From assembly GCF_904849725.1 (NCBI RefSeq), contig NC_058523.1, positions 171,722,689-171,786,688 on the forward strand: 64,000 nucleotides of DNA, written 5' to 3'. The position numbers and the translations under genes are program-made. The notes below the pieces were generated by a model that worked only from the letters and a program-made list of their open reading frames with translations, did not search any database and was not told where the DNA came from. Positions 13,084 through 23,489 of the stretch are shown piece by piece. This DNA comes from Hordeum vulgare subsp. vulgare. Lineage: Eukaryota; Streptophyta; Magnoliopsida; Poales; Poaceae. How positions within the stretch are numbered: the stretch's first letter is position 1; every line of letters begins with the position of its first letter.

Positions 13084-13177
13084 AATAATTCTGAAAATAA
13101 ATAAATACGAATCAAAATTAGGGCATAAACTACCTAAAATATAAAAAGGAATCACTAGACGTAATCACAGGGCCGTC

Positions 13178-13289
13178 CAGATCGGCACTAGGGTAATCTT
13201 CAAAATGTTCTGCAGCTTTTCTTATTTCCTGATCTAGATCTCGTCATCTGGATGCAACTCCTGCAAACTAGCTACCTAGTGCCGATCTG
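13178..13289. repeat. Inverted repeat upstream of the hAT 1 transposase
   Basis: The 15-bp arm CAGATCGGCACTAGG (13178-13192) is exactly complementary to CCTAGTGCCGATCTG (13275-13289), with about 82 bases between. It lies 95 bp upstream of the transposase ATG, so the leader RNA could fold on itself. Confidence 0.75.
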
Positions 13290-13848
13290 AACAGCAGTCT
13301 AGCCAGGAGATGAACTCCTATTTCCTAACTCCTGTATGTATCCAGCGCTCCTCAGGGGACGCACCACCGCCACAGACTTACCAGGCCCTGCTTGGGACTG
13401 ACGAGGAGATGAACTCGCTGTTCGAGCAACTGCCGTCGAGGAGCTACCACCGCCACGGAGAAGCTGCCGTCGAGGAGCACCACCGCCACGGAGAAGCTGC
13501 CGCCTGCCGTCGAGGAGCGCTGGATGTCCTGTGCGTTCGTGGCTTCGTGCGTCGCTAGGGAATAGGGATGAGGGATCCAGGCCTGGAGTCGCCGCCGCCG
13601 TACAGGGAGACGAGAGTCGAGAGAGCCAGAGAATGCACGATCAATCCATCCTGTCGTGGTGATAATTAAGAGCTCCGCTCCAGCCCAGTTGTGATTTATC
13701 TTGTCTCTTGGCCCACGGAATAGGCCTGGTTTCTATTTTTTTTCTATATTAATTATAATAATTATTAGTAATTTATAGTATACGTATATATGCAGGGGGC
13801 CCCCAAAAAATTTGGGCCCTGTGCGGCCGACCCCGCGGACCCCCCCCC
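13290..13848. other. hAT 1 5' region with short tandem repeat, no gene
   Basis: Presumed promoter and 5' UTR of the minus-strand transposase. A unit of about 33 bp containing CACCGCCACGGAGAAGCTGC is repeated twice at 13445-13502, with a shorter third start. The plus-strand 82-codon frame over the repeat has no recognisable domain. Confidence 0.5.
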
Positions 13849-13862
13849 CAGGGCCGGCCCTG

Positions 13863-13870
13863 TGTACCAA
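13863..13870. repeat. hAT 1 target-site duplication, right
   Basis: TGTACCAA, partner of 10380-10387; Gypsy LTR sequence resumes after it. Confidence 0.9.
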
Positions 13871-14722
13871 GTGGCACCCGGATGGTGGGCTTGGGAACCC
13901 TGCGCACATCGTTTGAGGCCGTGGCGGAAACCTCGGCCGGACTTCCGCGCGGGTTACCCTCAGATAGGCGATAGACCTGGACTAGGTACTAATGTGGTTA
14001 ACGGTCGGGGCCGACTCCCTCGCTGGGCTTCCGCTTGAATGTTGCCGAGGTGCATGACGTGCACATGGCGATAAGTGGCGAGAGCGTGTGTGACGAAGTA
14101 CACCCCTGCAGGGTCATGATCTATTCGAATAGCCGCGTCCGCGGATATGGACTACTTGGAGACATATGTTGTTCATAGATAACTTAAATGGCTACTCATA
14201 AAATTGTCAAGATAAGCGTGAGTGTCATGGACGGCATTTCCGTATGGAGACAGAATGATTCAACGATGGAGTATTGTTGTGGTGTTAGTGGACTCGAGTG
14301 CGAGAAATCAAGTTGTCAAAATTATTTAAAAATGCAAGTTGTCTAGCCACGAGTCAAATGCTGGCTTTCCGCATGAAACCCCACAATACCTTATTGATAC
14401 ATTGCATGAGTAGATAGTTATCCTAAAGTCTTGCTGAGTACCTCCGTACTCATGTTTGCTTAATAAATGTTGCAGAGGTTGCTAATGACCCTAATGGAGG
14501 GTTCTTCATAGACATCGACAACGACGAGTAGCTGGTGTCCCAGCTACGATATGGCCCTAGGTTGGGCCTGTAGTATAGTCAAGCCATGTGCCTTCTAGTT
14601 TCACCTGTCTGTACTCAGACAATTTTAAACACTTCCGCTGGCTTGTAACTGAATGACTGCTATGATGGGTCGTGAGACCCTTACTGTGTAATATTATGTG
14701 TGTGGCTCTTCCGAGCCTCTTA

Positions 14723-14728
14723 AATAAA
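14723..14728 (+). promoter_or_regulatory. Polyadenylation signal in the Gypsy LTR
   Basis: AATAAA inside TTAAATAAAGC, about 560 bp before the LTR 3' end and followed by T-rich sequence. It is a plausible poly(A) signal for the element transcript. Confidence 0.45.
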
Positions 14729-15290
14729 GCTTGTATGTTTATGGTTATGTTGTGATGCCATCGATGTATCTATACATATCGGTATGCCATGCGTACGTGT
14801 GTCGTACTTGATATGTATGGGGTTCGATTACCTAGCCGTAGACTTTAGTAGCACTCCTTACAGGGAAATGCCCCTTTGTGATCCAACAAGCCATGGTAGC
14901 TCGCTACTGCTCCGGACACATTGGTTGACCGGCGTGTGTCCTTCTTAGCTGCTGTGTCTGTCCCCTTTGGAGAAATGTCACGCGATGTAATGGAGTCCTT
15001 GTAGCTTGCTACGACTCGTCTACATTCGCTTATGACCGACACCTGCTTTGTTGGGTCATGTATGCCTGTCCTTGTGCGGTACTGCCACTTTGGTTTATGA
15101 CTAGACTTGTCGATCCGGGTTCTTTGACATTGGAATGCTAGCGACACAATTGCATACGTGAGTCAAAAGGCGCAAACGGTCCCGGCTAAGGTAAGGCTGC
15201 AGCCGTGGGGTTAACCGTGCGTGAGACCGCAAAGGGATGCGATGTGTTACACGCTGGATTCCTATGGCTTAGGGATCGGGGTCCCGACAC

Positions 15291-15866
15291 TAAAGGAATC
15301 AACTAAAAAGCTTTTATAAACCTCTAGTATTATTGAAACTAAAATTATATAGAATTTTGTTACAAACTTTAATAGCAAAAAGAATTATCATAAAAGAAAA
15401 TAAATAAGTAATTAGAATTTTGTTCAAAACATTAAAAGCAAAAAGAATTATCATAAAAGAAAATAAATAAGTAATTAGAATTTTTTTACAACTTTAATAG
15501 CAAAAAGAATTATCGTAAAAGAAAATAAATAAGTAATTAGAAACAAAAAAGAAAGCAAAAAATTTGGGAAAAAATTAAAATAAAGGAATCAACTAAAAAG
15601 CTTTTATAAACCTCTAGTATTATTGAAACTAAAATTATATAGAATTTTGTTACAAACTTTAATAGCAAAAAGAATTATCATAAAAGAAAAGAAATAAGTA
15701 ATTAGAATTTTGTTCAAAACATTAAAAGCAAAACGAATTATCATAAAAGAAAATAAATAAGTAATTAGAATTTTGTTACAAACTTTAATAGCAAAAATAA
15801 TTATCGTAAAAGAAAATGAATAAGTAATTAGAAACAAAAAAGAAAGCAAAAAACAAGAAAAAATAT
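15291..15866. repeat. AT-rich tandem repeat in the CACTA fragment
   Basis: Two copies of a unit of about 290 bp (15291-15580, then 15581 to about 15866), both starting TAAAGGAATCAACTAAAAAG. Within each, a block of about 60-70 bp ending AAAATAAATAAGTAATTAGA recurs three times. The pattern indicates a higher-order duplication. Confidence 0.9.
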
Positions 15867-16113
15867 AAAAAAAGTGCCACCTACAAGGCCACCACGGCGT
15901 GCATACGACTAGAAACCCATTACTAGGGCCAGGATGCAGGCCCGTAGTAGGCCCAATAGGCCCACAAGCACAGAGAGTGATTTTAGGCTCGTAAGCCTGC
16001 AGTAGAGAGGAGCTCGAAGTGGTTGGTTCGGCAGGGCTTATAAACCACTCCGAGCCCCTCTCGGCTAGCGAGGTGGGACTAAAGATAGCACTGCACCGCG
16101 CAAGGCCTTTGGT

Positions 16114-16290
16114 CCCGGTTGGTGGCACCAACCGGGTCTAAAGGGAGGCATTGGTACCGGTTGGTGTAAAGGCTCCCTGCCTGGCCTGGCCGCAGCGGCC
16201 ACGTGGAGGCCATCTGTCCCGGTTGGTGTAAAAACCGGGACTAAAGGCCGAGGGCATTAGTAACTACCTTTTAGTCCCGGTTCCAAAACC
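16114..16290. repeat. CACTA subterminal hairpins
   Basis: Three foldbacks in a row. At 16114-16136, CCCGGTTGGTG is followed after one base by its complement. At about 16218-16242, CCCGGTTGGTG meets ACCGGGACTAAA. At about 16274-16294, TCCCGGTT meets AACCGGGA. These are the presumed transposase-binding repeats. Confidence 0.75.
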
Positions 16291-16340
16291 GGGACAGAAG
16301 ACCCTTACAAACCGGAACAAAAGACCATTTTTCTACTAAC

Positions 16341-16808
16341 AATCGAGAAAGGGTGCCATTCATCTCTCACAACTTCTCCTTCCGCATATCTAAAAAAAAA
16401 AAACTTCTCCCGCACGTATTGTGTCCAGCAGCAATGCCGTCCAGCCCATCCGGCAACCACCACCCTGGCGCGCAACATTCCATTGCATCTCGCCTTGCGC
16501 AACTAACCGGTGGCCAGCAGCAAAGACCTTCACGCTGCAGGCCCCCGCAAGGAACCAGATCGGTCCCTGCCACCTGCGGATCTCGAGCCGCCGCCGCTTC
16601 CGTACCTCAAGCACCACGCAAGATCCGACCGGTGGCACGCCGATCGACGAGATCCGCCTCAACCCTCATACGCCCGCCTGTTGGCTGCCCATCAAATGCG
16701 CCGTCGGCAGCAGATCCGGCGCCGCCCATGCCCCTCGCCCAGCAGGACACCTTCGAGACCTTCTCTCATGCCCTCTGCACCTCGCCAACAGCAGCACAAC
16801 TCGCGCCC
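16341..16808. other. GC-rich sequence of unknown origin, left part
   Basis: After a poly-A stretch (16390-16401) the DNA becomes GC-rich, with overlapping frames on both strands (138-168 codons). The products are rich in Pro, Ala, Ser and Arg and show no domain I can name. The hAT at 16817 splits the segment, which continues at 20224. It may be a captured or decayed 5' part of a grass gene; function not assigned. Confidence 0.4.
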
Positions 16809-16816
16809 GCGTCTCG
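16809..16816. repeat. hAT 2 target-site duplication, left
   Basis: GCGTCTCG, identical to 20216-20223. Confidence 0.95.
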
Positions 16817-17020
16817 CAGTGGCGGAGCCAGGAATGAAATGGAGGGTGTGCACATCTAAATTTTTTTTCCTACCTAATCCAAGTGTCACACAAAAGTTGG
16901 CAACAATATAATACATATAGCTCAAAAGTCAGACAACATTATAGTTCCCACATGTAGCAAATTTGCAACGTTGCAAATACAAAGTCTTACATGGATACAA
17001 ATATGTAGCAAACTACTACA

Positions 17021-19461
17021 CTAAGTAACTCTACGACGTTCCTTTGCCATGAAAGCTTCAACAATGTCGTCCTCGCTTACTTTCAAGAACACATCTCGTT
17101 CAATGAATGTCACTAAGCAATCATTCAGGAGATCATCACTCATACTATTTCTCAATTTATTTTTCACTAGATTCATTGCCGAGAATACTCTTTCAACACT
17201 CGCTGTGGCGACCGGTAAGATCAATACCAATTTGATAAGCATGTAGACCAAATCATAGAGAACATGTTTGTTTGTACAAACAAGCATAACAGATAGTTCA
17301 CCAATAGTATGCACATATCTGAACCTAGCATCTTGTCTCATATCATCTATAAAAGTAGCAAGTTGGAATTCTAGCCTTACCAAATCAATGCTTGATATGT
17401 CCTGAGGGTAGAATTCAGCAAGTTTCATTACCTTGAGTGCATCATAAGAAGCAAATGAATTGGCGGGATTCAAAGCAGACATGCAAATCAACAACTCCAT
17501 ATTAACCTCGTCAAACCTATTGTCAAGCTCTTGAATGATTTGATCAAGGATACCAAGATATACTTCTCTTCTATAACGATCATCATTTGTTTGCACTTCA
17601 TAATACCGAGGTGATCTTCCATGAGGCACATAACTATCCTCCGGTGTAGGAACTTGAATGCCATGTTTGTTGCAAAACAATGTTACCTTTGCAAGAAATT
17701 CTTCCCAACCATGAGACCTCATATGCCGCATTTTATTCTTTGCCAAACTAACAAGTGCCATTGCATTAACAATATCTTGATCCCTCTTTTGCAATGACTG
17801 AGATAACTCATTAGTGTGGCCAAGAATAACAAGCATCACATGAAGATTGAAAACAAAGTCATATGATTCCAAGGCAAAAGTCACTGCACGTATTCTTGTC
17901 CACTCACCCCTTTGTGAAGGATCTTTTCCAATAGCATCAAGTACTTCTAGTATTGTGGGATACATGGTAACAATGTGCAAAATGGTTCGAAAATGAGAAC
18001 CCCATCGAGTATCACCGGGTCTAGGTAATCCCATCTCTTGATTTAAACCACTTCCACTTTCAATTTCACCGATTTCAAGTGCTTCCAAAACCTTTTGAGC
18101 TCTAACATCTCGAAGCATGTCATGGCGCTTGCAAGAAACTCCAACAATATTAAGCAAGTAAGAAACATGATCAAAAAACCATTTACATGGTTCATTTCCC
18201 TTTGCCACGGCAATAAGAACCAATTGAAGTTGATGTGCAAAGCAATGAATGTAATAAGCAGAGGGTGACTCATTCATGATCAAAGTTTTGAACCCTTTTA
18301 TCTCCCCTTTCATATTGCTAGCCCCGTCATATCCTTGCCCACGGATTTGAGTAAGAGACAAATGATGATCAATAAGCAAAGATTCAATTGCAGCTTTAAG
18401 TGACAAGGAAGTTGTGTTGGCAACATGAACAACACCAAGAAATCTCTCACACCCCTTTCCAACTTTATCAACATAACGTATGCAAATAGCAAGTTGCTCT
18501 TTGTGAGATGCATCACTAGACTCATCAGCTAGGATTGCATAGTGCTCATCACCAAGATCTTCAATAATTTGTTTTGTAGTTAGTACAGCACAACATTGAA
18601 TAATCTGTTTTTGTATCGTTGGACTAGTCAATATGCAGTTTCCAGGAGCATTGTGCAAAACAATCTTATCAACTTCTTCATCATTTTCTGCAAGCCATTT
18701 TAGAAGTTCAAGAAAGTTCCCCCTATTACTAGATTCTTCACTCTCATCATGTCCACGAAATGCCAATCCTTGATTCAAAAGAAACCTCAAGCATCTAAGT
18801 GAATAGGTTAGCCTAGCCTTGTAAAGACGCATATCCTCTTTAGACACCCTCACAATGATATTATCAATTGCCATTTGAGGTGTCACAAATGAATTATACT
18901 TCTCTTGAGCTTGGTTGTGAATGCTACCAATACCACCTACATGCTTGTCCAATGCATCAGGTTTGTTCCAATTTCTCCAACCATTTTTAACAAAGGCATC
19001 ACCCCTAGGCCCCCATTAGTTTTCTCTTTGAACAAATAACACACAAAGCAATACGCCGCTTCCTTTGAGACACTATATTCTAGCCAACTATACTTTTCAA
19101 ACCAAACAAAACTGAAGTGTCGGTTTTTACCATAGATTTTCCTAACTTCAAAAGCATGTCCATATGGACGACATGCTGTTTTTGCAATATATCTTCTCCG
19201 AACACTATCTTGATCATTAAAATCATACTCTGAAATAGGAGTTCTTTTCGCTGGATCACCTGAAAAGACATGTGCACTTGGTTGTTGAGGTGATGGAAGA
19301 CTTGGCGTTGCCTCCTCGATTTCAGTATCCGAATGGATAGGAGATGGGGAATTAGGACACCCCGCATTTTCAGTATCTTCCGTGTGATGTTCAGTAGCAA
19401 TCTTCCTCACTTTCTCTTCATGTTTTTTAAAAAGATCCAGAATGGCACTTTTCCTCTTCAT
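17021..19461 (-). pseudogene. hAT transposase with a single frameshift
   Basis: Starts at ATG 19461 (MKRKSAILDLFKK), with the intron-acceptor-like TATAATTGCAG a little upstream. N-terminal part (19461 to about 19005): acidic linker, then TTF-type finger with FVWFEKYSWLEYS and AAYCFVCYLF. A one-base shift in the G-run near 19000-19010 moves the frame; from there 17021-18952 stays open to the end. The core shows ILADESSDASHKEQ and IRGQGYDGASNMKG (DUF4371 type), CFAHQLQL and a GDTRWGSH block. The C-terminal dimerisation region has ATASVERVFSAMNLVKNKLR. Total length is about 810 residues, near the usual size for this family. The protein would excise and insert its element; this copy is inactivated only by the shift. 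Confidence 0.92.
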
Positions 19462-19649
19462 GTTCTGCTTTGCAAGTTGCAACTGCAAGTCTGCAATTAT
19501 ATCCAATCCAATGTGAATGTGTGATTATATCACTGGCTCCAATGAGAAATCCTACAGGCTACAGCCAGAGAAAAAATATGTTCCCAGTGCTTACCACTTT
19601 ACCAGACAGAGGAGGGGATCTGACGATCTGTGCAGACCGGCTGAGGCCT

Positions 19650-20100
19650 GAGAGAAGGGAGGGGCGACCGCAGCGACCGGCGGGAGCAGGGGCGCCGCGG
19701 GCGCGGCGACCGGCGGGAGGAGGGGCGTCGCGGGCGCGGCGACCGGCGGGAGGAGGGGAGCCGCGGGCGCGGCGACCGTCGGGAGAAGGGGAGCCGCGGG
19801 CGCGGCGACCGGCGGGAGGAGGGGAGCTGCGGCCTGCGGGCGCGGCGACCGGCGGGCGGCGGGAGGAGGGGAGCTGCGGCCTGCGGGCGCGGCGGCCACG
19901 GGATGACGGGAGCTGCGGGCGCGGCGACCGGCGGGAGGAGCGGAGCTGCGGCCTGCGGGCGCGGCGACCGGCGGGAGGAGGGGAGCTGCGGCCTGCGGGC
20001 GCAGCGACCGGCGGCGGCGGGAGGAGGGGAGCTGCGGCGTGCGGGCGCAGGCGCGCGGCGGCCACGGGATGACGGGAGGAGGGGCGAGCAGGCGACGGGA
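19650..20100. repeat. GC-rich minisatellite in hAT 2
   Basis: About ten to eleven imperfect units of roughly 36-45 bp sharing GCGGCGACCGGCGGGAGGAG, alternating with GAGCTGCGGCCTGCGGGCGC. Several unit lengths are multiples of three, so frames up to about 200 codons stay open on both strands; I treat these as artefacts. It lies between the right TIR and the transposase start, in the presumed promoter. Confidence 0.88.
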
Positions 20101-20215
20101 GGGGAGCTGGCCAGCGACGGCTTGGTCAACTTTAATTTTTAATAAATAATAATAAAATATTCCAGATTTTGGGTGGGCCACGGCCCACCGTGCCTACACG
20201 CTGGATCCGCCAGTG

Positions 20216-20223
20216 GCGTCTCG
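20216..20223. repeat. hAT 2 target-site duplication, right
   Basis: GCGTCTCG, identical to 16809-16816. Confidence 0.95.
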
Positions 20224-20573
20224 CCCCGGCAGCGCAAGCCAGCGCTCGGGCCACGCCCGCCCACACGACGCACGCCGTCACCACGCCCAGTCCGTGCTCC
20301 TTCACGCCCGCTCATGCATCGAGGCCGCTCTCCCTCCACCACGTGCCCCGGCGGTGACTCGCAGGAGCCCGGGAGCACCGTGCATCTTCGAAGGTGATCT
20401 TCCCCCGTGCAACTCTAGGTCCTCGTGAGATGGGTCAGGCCCCGCCGCCGCCGATGTCGCACGACCGAAAGCGCCCTCCGGCGGAGACAAGGGAATGGGC
20501 AAGGTAGGGCGGGAAAGGTGGCGGCGATTTAGGGTTCCTTCCGGGTCGCAGCGGGGAGTGTCACACTTGCATA
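20224..20573. other. GC-rich sequence of unknown origin, right part
   Basis: Continuation of 16341-16808 after the hAT. Cys-, Pro- and Arg-rich frames overlap on both strands with no nameable domain. GGCGATTTAGGGTTCC at about 20522 resembles a plant 5'-UTR or LTR leader. It ends at the Helitron start. Confidence 0.4.
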
Positions 20574-20699
20574 TCTCCCCTAATAATAAAGCGCGGAGCG
20601 CTTCTGTCGTCCGTCGCGACGTTTTTGCGAAAAAGTCCCTGTCGTTTCGGGTAATTAACCCGCAGTCTCAAGACAGCCAGAAACGGTACGTATGAGAGA

Positions 20700-21545
20700 A
20701 AGAAAAACCCAACTACACCACGGTCACCACCGATCCCATCCCGCCGCCACCTCCTTCCACGTCCCGCGCGGGCCTTCTCGCCGGTGAGGCGAGGCTATGG
20801 GGGCGTCCCTCCTCCTCCTCCTCCTTCGACCTTCAATCACCTCATCCCCACCGGCGACCCCCGAGGATAAGAACCCAGTCGCGCCTCGCTCAAAATCCCA
20901 ACGAATCCCGGGCCGCATCGAGGAATCCCCGAGGGTATTCATCAAGAATCCAACCAAGAAACCCCCCGCCCGGCCCCAGTCGGTGGTCTCCGGCCATGGA
21001 CGCGGACCCGCTGCTCCCCACCACGGCGCCGCAGCCGTTCCAACCGTTGCTGGAGCACGCGTCGGTCTCCAACTTCGCCGCCCCCCTCCCTGGCCTCCTC
21101 CTACAAGGACCGCCTCATCTTCGGGCCCCACCAGCCGCCGCCGCCGCCCCCTCCCCCTTCCCCGCCGTCGGGGCACCACCACTACCGCCGCCTCTCGGTC
21201 GGCCACGCGGACCCGTTCCGCGACTACGACCGCCCGTCCTGCTCCTCCGCCCCTCCCTCCGACAAGGAGGCCCCGCCCTAGCCCACGGCCGGATCCATGA
21301 CGAGTCGGGCCGGATCTGGCGGTGGGCGCAACACACCATGTGGTGGGGCGGCGAGGCTGGAGTTGGCGGCGCGTGGGGCGGCGAAGTGCGGCGGCGGAGG
21401 TCCACCTGAAATCGCGCCCGAGACGCCCGTCCCTGTCGTGGCGAGGTCCGCCAAAACCACGCCCGTCCCTCCCGTGGGGACGTCCGCCTGAGCCGTGCCC
21501 GACGCGTCCGTCCGCCTGAAGCCGCGCCCGACGCGTCCGTCTATA
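20700..21545 (+). pseudogene. Captured 5' end of an unidentified plant gene
   Basis: CT-rich 5'-UTR-like DNA is followed by a candidate start at 20996 (MDADPLLPTTAPQPFQPLLE). The first frame runs into a Pro/Ala-rich stretch. A neighbouring frame then reads SSYKDRLIFGP, a proline run, and HHHYRRLSVGHADPFRDYDR, which looks coding. I infer a frameshift near 21080-21110. The sequence then degrades into GC-rich repeats with GACGCGTCCGTC. I do not recognise the parent gene. Longer overlapping frames on both strands (167 and 278 codons) reflect GC content and are not supported. Confidence 0.4.
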
Positions 21546-21902
21546 GTTATCCTCCAGCAACCCTCCGTGTCTCCTTGTCTCCCTTGGTTTTAATTACCCG
21601 AGAATGAAGAAGGTATATTTGATGTTGTTCTTCAAGGTTCTACTCATTCTCATTCCATTCCTAGCATTAATTTTTAACGGGGATAAAGAAATACAACAAA
21701 CAGGAGAATCAAACATATCTATGCGAATAGAGAACGCGAATGCTGATTAGGGAAGGTCAACATGGTTTAGTTGGCATAAGAAGCAACGATGGACACAAGT
21801 TTTCATGAACTGAATTGATTGGGTGCCCTTGGCAAGTTCTCGTTAGAATTACCTCTTCTTACAAGGATAAGAAACTTAAGTGTTCTTCATTTATTTGTGC
21901 AG

Positions 21903-22038
21903 ATCCTCCTGTGAAGCATACAATTTCATTGTATCCGAGGAGAAACATGGGACTCCAAATGTATAGAGACTCGGAGACACTGCTAAACTGTCATTTGTGG
22001 GCATCTACCAAATTCACTATCAGCCAGTGTACTAGGAG
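21903..22038 (+). pseudogene. Captured exon-like segment
   Basis: 136 bp bounded by an acceptor (TTATTTGTGCAG ending at 21902) and a donor (GTATGT from 22039). The open frame gives products such as HTISLYPRRNMGLQMYRD. Flanks are T-rich and intron-like. The gene is not recognised; capture by the Helitron is inferred from position. Confidence 0.35.
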
Positions 22039-22239
22039 GTATGTTGATTTTTTTTTTGGTTTTATTAGTCCATGCAGAGATGCTATTCTCAGCTCTAGAT
22101 TTGACACTTGAGATATCCAAATTACACTCCCATGGCTTGTATGTTGCTGGAAGATGCTCACAAACACTAACCTTTATGATATATTTGTTTGTTGTGAAGC
22201 TCTTTCAGAATGTCTTCAGAGATAGAGAATCTGGCATTT

Positions 22240-23480
22240 AAGATTATTTCTACATTTATTTTCTTCGACTGGTATAATCCTCCTGAAGGTTATGCTTGAG
22301 ATATCATTTAAGGAAGCAATGAGTTATTTTGGCATTATATTTGTTTCTATTAATTCCTAGAGAGACAAAGATACTTCTACTTCATATCATTCTATATATG
22401 AGTTTATTTATATAACTCTGAATCATTTAAGTACCATGTTTACCTGTTTGCTTTTATTATGATATAAATACAAAGTGAGTTTATGTAGAAAGGGAAAATA
22501 ATTTGAATATGTGAGACTATTTAGATGAACATTGGTTCCCCTATTTGCTACGTCGCGTGGCATGTTCTGATCACTCTACGAATTCTTCATTGATGCTGGG
22601 GCTGCTACTGGATCTGGCTCCCCAGCTGAGGTGCTGACTGCTGCTGTATTTTGGCGCCTGGTAGCAGGAAGTGCATCCTCTTAACTTCTTTCAAAGAGTT
22701 GTTGTGCTTCATAGTTCAACTGGCTAGAGAAATGATAAACATGAAGGCTTAAAACAACTCGTACTGGGTTAAGGCAGCGGTGCAGCCTCTTGATGCTAAA
22801 AATCTATGGTCCTGACGGGATATCGAGTGATACCCTAATTGATTAAAAAAGGGGCATCAATCATTTGGAATACTATGTCCTGAATATTATTGCATGAATT
22901 TTGTGTTTCAGCCTTGCAGACAATAATATGTCAAGATTAGATGCCAAATACCGAGATGGATTTGTGGCAAGGATCATTCATCATGTTATGTGGTGACAAA
23001 TGAAGACAATGCTTATGTTTTTATGTGTACTTTTTTTACTTCAATTAGCATTTCTACGATGAAATCATTCCAATTGAACCAATGAGAAAATAATTCTGCC
23101 TCTAATGCTTTTATTTTCTTTGATTGTTTTGATGCTCCATATTTGAATGTTTATGTTCTATTTTGAATCGTAATGATTATCCATTACCAACATGCCGTCA
23201 TGGTGTAAGTCCCCGACACGTGGTGTGCCATGATTTAGGGAACAACATTGCATAGAAGTCTGCGAGAGTCTGATGGCCCTGTTGTGGATGTAGCAGTGTG
23301 TTCACCGGAGATTAGGTCATCAATGGGATGAACCCTTAATCTCCTCCATTTTTTGTACCGTCGTTGTGGGAAGAACATTCACATTCCCCTTAATTACATG
23401 GCGTTTTAGGATTTTATCTCCTGGCACTTCACATGGACTGGTATTTTCTTCGTTCGCACTGCTTAGCATGTTGAATGGAC
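22240..23480 (+). other. Helitron internal non-coding region
   Basis: AT-rich intron-like DNA without a supported gene. A short segment at 22920-22980, starting after CTTGCAG, is open in one frame and could be another exon scrap. Confidence 0.35.
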
Positions 23481-23489
23481 TCGTCAATA

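Larger units (their letters stand above)
10388..13862 (-). mobile_element. hAT DNA transposon 1
   Basis: A 3475-bp element with terminal inverted repeats CAGGGCCGGTCCTG (10388-10401) and CAGGGCCGGCCCTG (13849-13862; its reverse complement is identical to itself), matching at 13 of 14 positions. It is flanked by 8-bp duplications TGTACCAG (10380-10387) and TGTACCAA (13863-13870). TIR, 8-bp TSD and the encoded protein together identify the hAT superfamily, Tip100-like branch. The transposase gene runs on the minus strand. The element lies inside the Gypsy 3' LTR and is therefore younger than that insertion. Confidence 0.95.
2620..15289 (+). mobile_element. Chromodomain Gypsy LTR retrotransposon (Tekay/Del-like), 5' truncated in window
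   Basis: A Metaviridae-type element: leader ORF remnant (2621-2983), spacer, gag-pol (3338-7810), polypurine tract, then a 3' LTR of about 4.0 kb (7797-15289) that holds a hAT insertion at 10388-13862. The order protease, RT, RNase H, integrase, chromodomain places it among chromoviruses. The 5' LTR and PBS are not in the window because the Copia element inserted at 2620. The right end (TCCCGACA) abuts CACTA sequence, so this element probably inserted into that CACTA transposon. Confidence 0.88.
7797..15289 (+). repeat. 3' LTR of the Gypsy element, interrupted by a hAT
   Basis: Starts TGTCACATCCGTGACA (itself an inverted repeat) and ends TCCCGACA. Without the hAT and one TSD copy it is about 4010 bp. 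It holds AT-rich parts (7811-8260, 9200-9700), a GC-rich part (8270-9100), a perfect palindrome at 9349-9372, and AATAAA near the 3' end. The ORFs in the GC-rich part overlap on both strands and lack recognisable domains. I see no independent gene in 7811-10387 or 13871-15289. Confidence 0.8.
15290..16340. mobile_element. CACTA (En/Spm) transposon, terminal fragment
   Basis: Non-coding end of a CACTA element. It holds several copies of the grass CACTA subterminal motif TCCCGGTTGGTG with its complement ACCGGGACTAAA, and it ends near 16340 with TTTTTCTACTAA, close to the expected CACTA end TTTTTCTACTAGTG. No transposase is present. The left part is missing because the Gypsy LTR ends exactly where it begins. 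The 175-codon minus-strand frame over the AT-rich repeats is low-complexity and rejected. Confidence 0.7.
16817..20215 (-). mobile_element. hAT DNA transposon 2
   Basis: A 3399-bp element with imperfect TIRs, CAGTGGCGGAGCCAG (16817-16831) and CTGGATCCGCCAGTG (20201-20215), and a perfect 8-bp duplication GCGTCTCG at 16809-16816 and 20216-20223. It encodes a nearly intact Tip100-type transposase on the minus strand and carries a GC-rich minisatellite upstream of the gene. The perfect TSD and single coding lesion suggest it is younger than hAT 1. Confidence 0.95.

Noticed and set aside
15604..16131. 175-codon minus-strand frame with repeated Phe/Ile/Leu-rich segments that look like membrane helices
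   Set aside because: Each segment is a copy of the AT-rich CACTA tandem repeat; it is low complexity, not a transporter.
19470..20181. Frames of 168-200 codons on both strands (Arg/Gly/Ala- or Pro-rich)
   Set aside because: They lie wholly in the GC-rich minisatellite, whose unit lengths are often multiples of three; no domain or start context supports a gene.
20724..21560. 278-codon minus-strand frame, Arg/Gly-rich
   Set aside because: Complement of a Pro/Ser-rich captured gene start; composition-driven.
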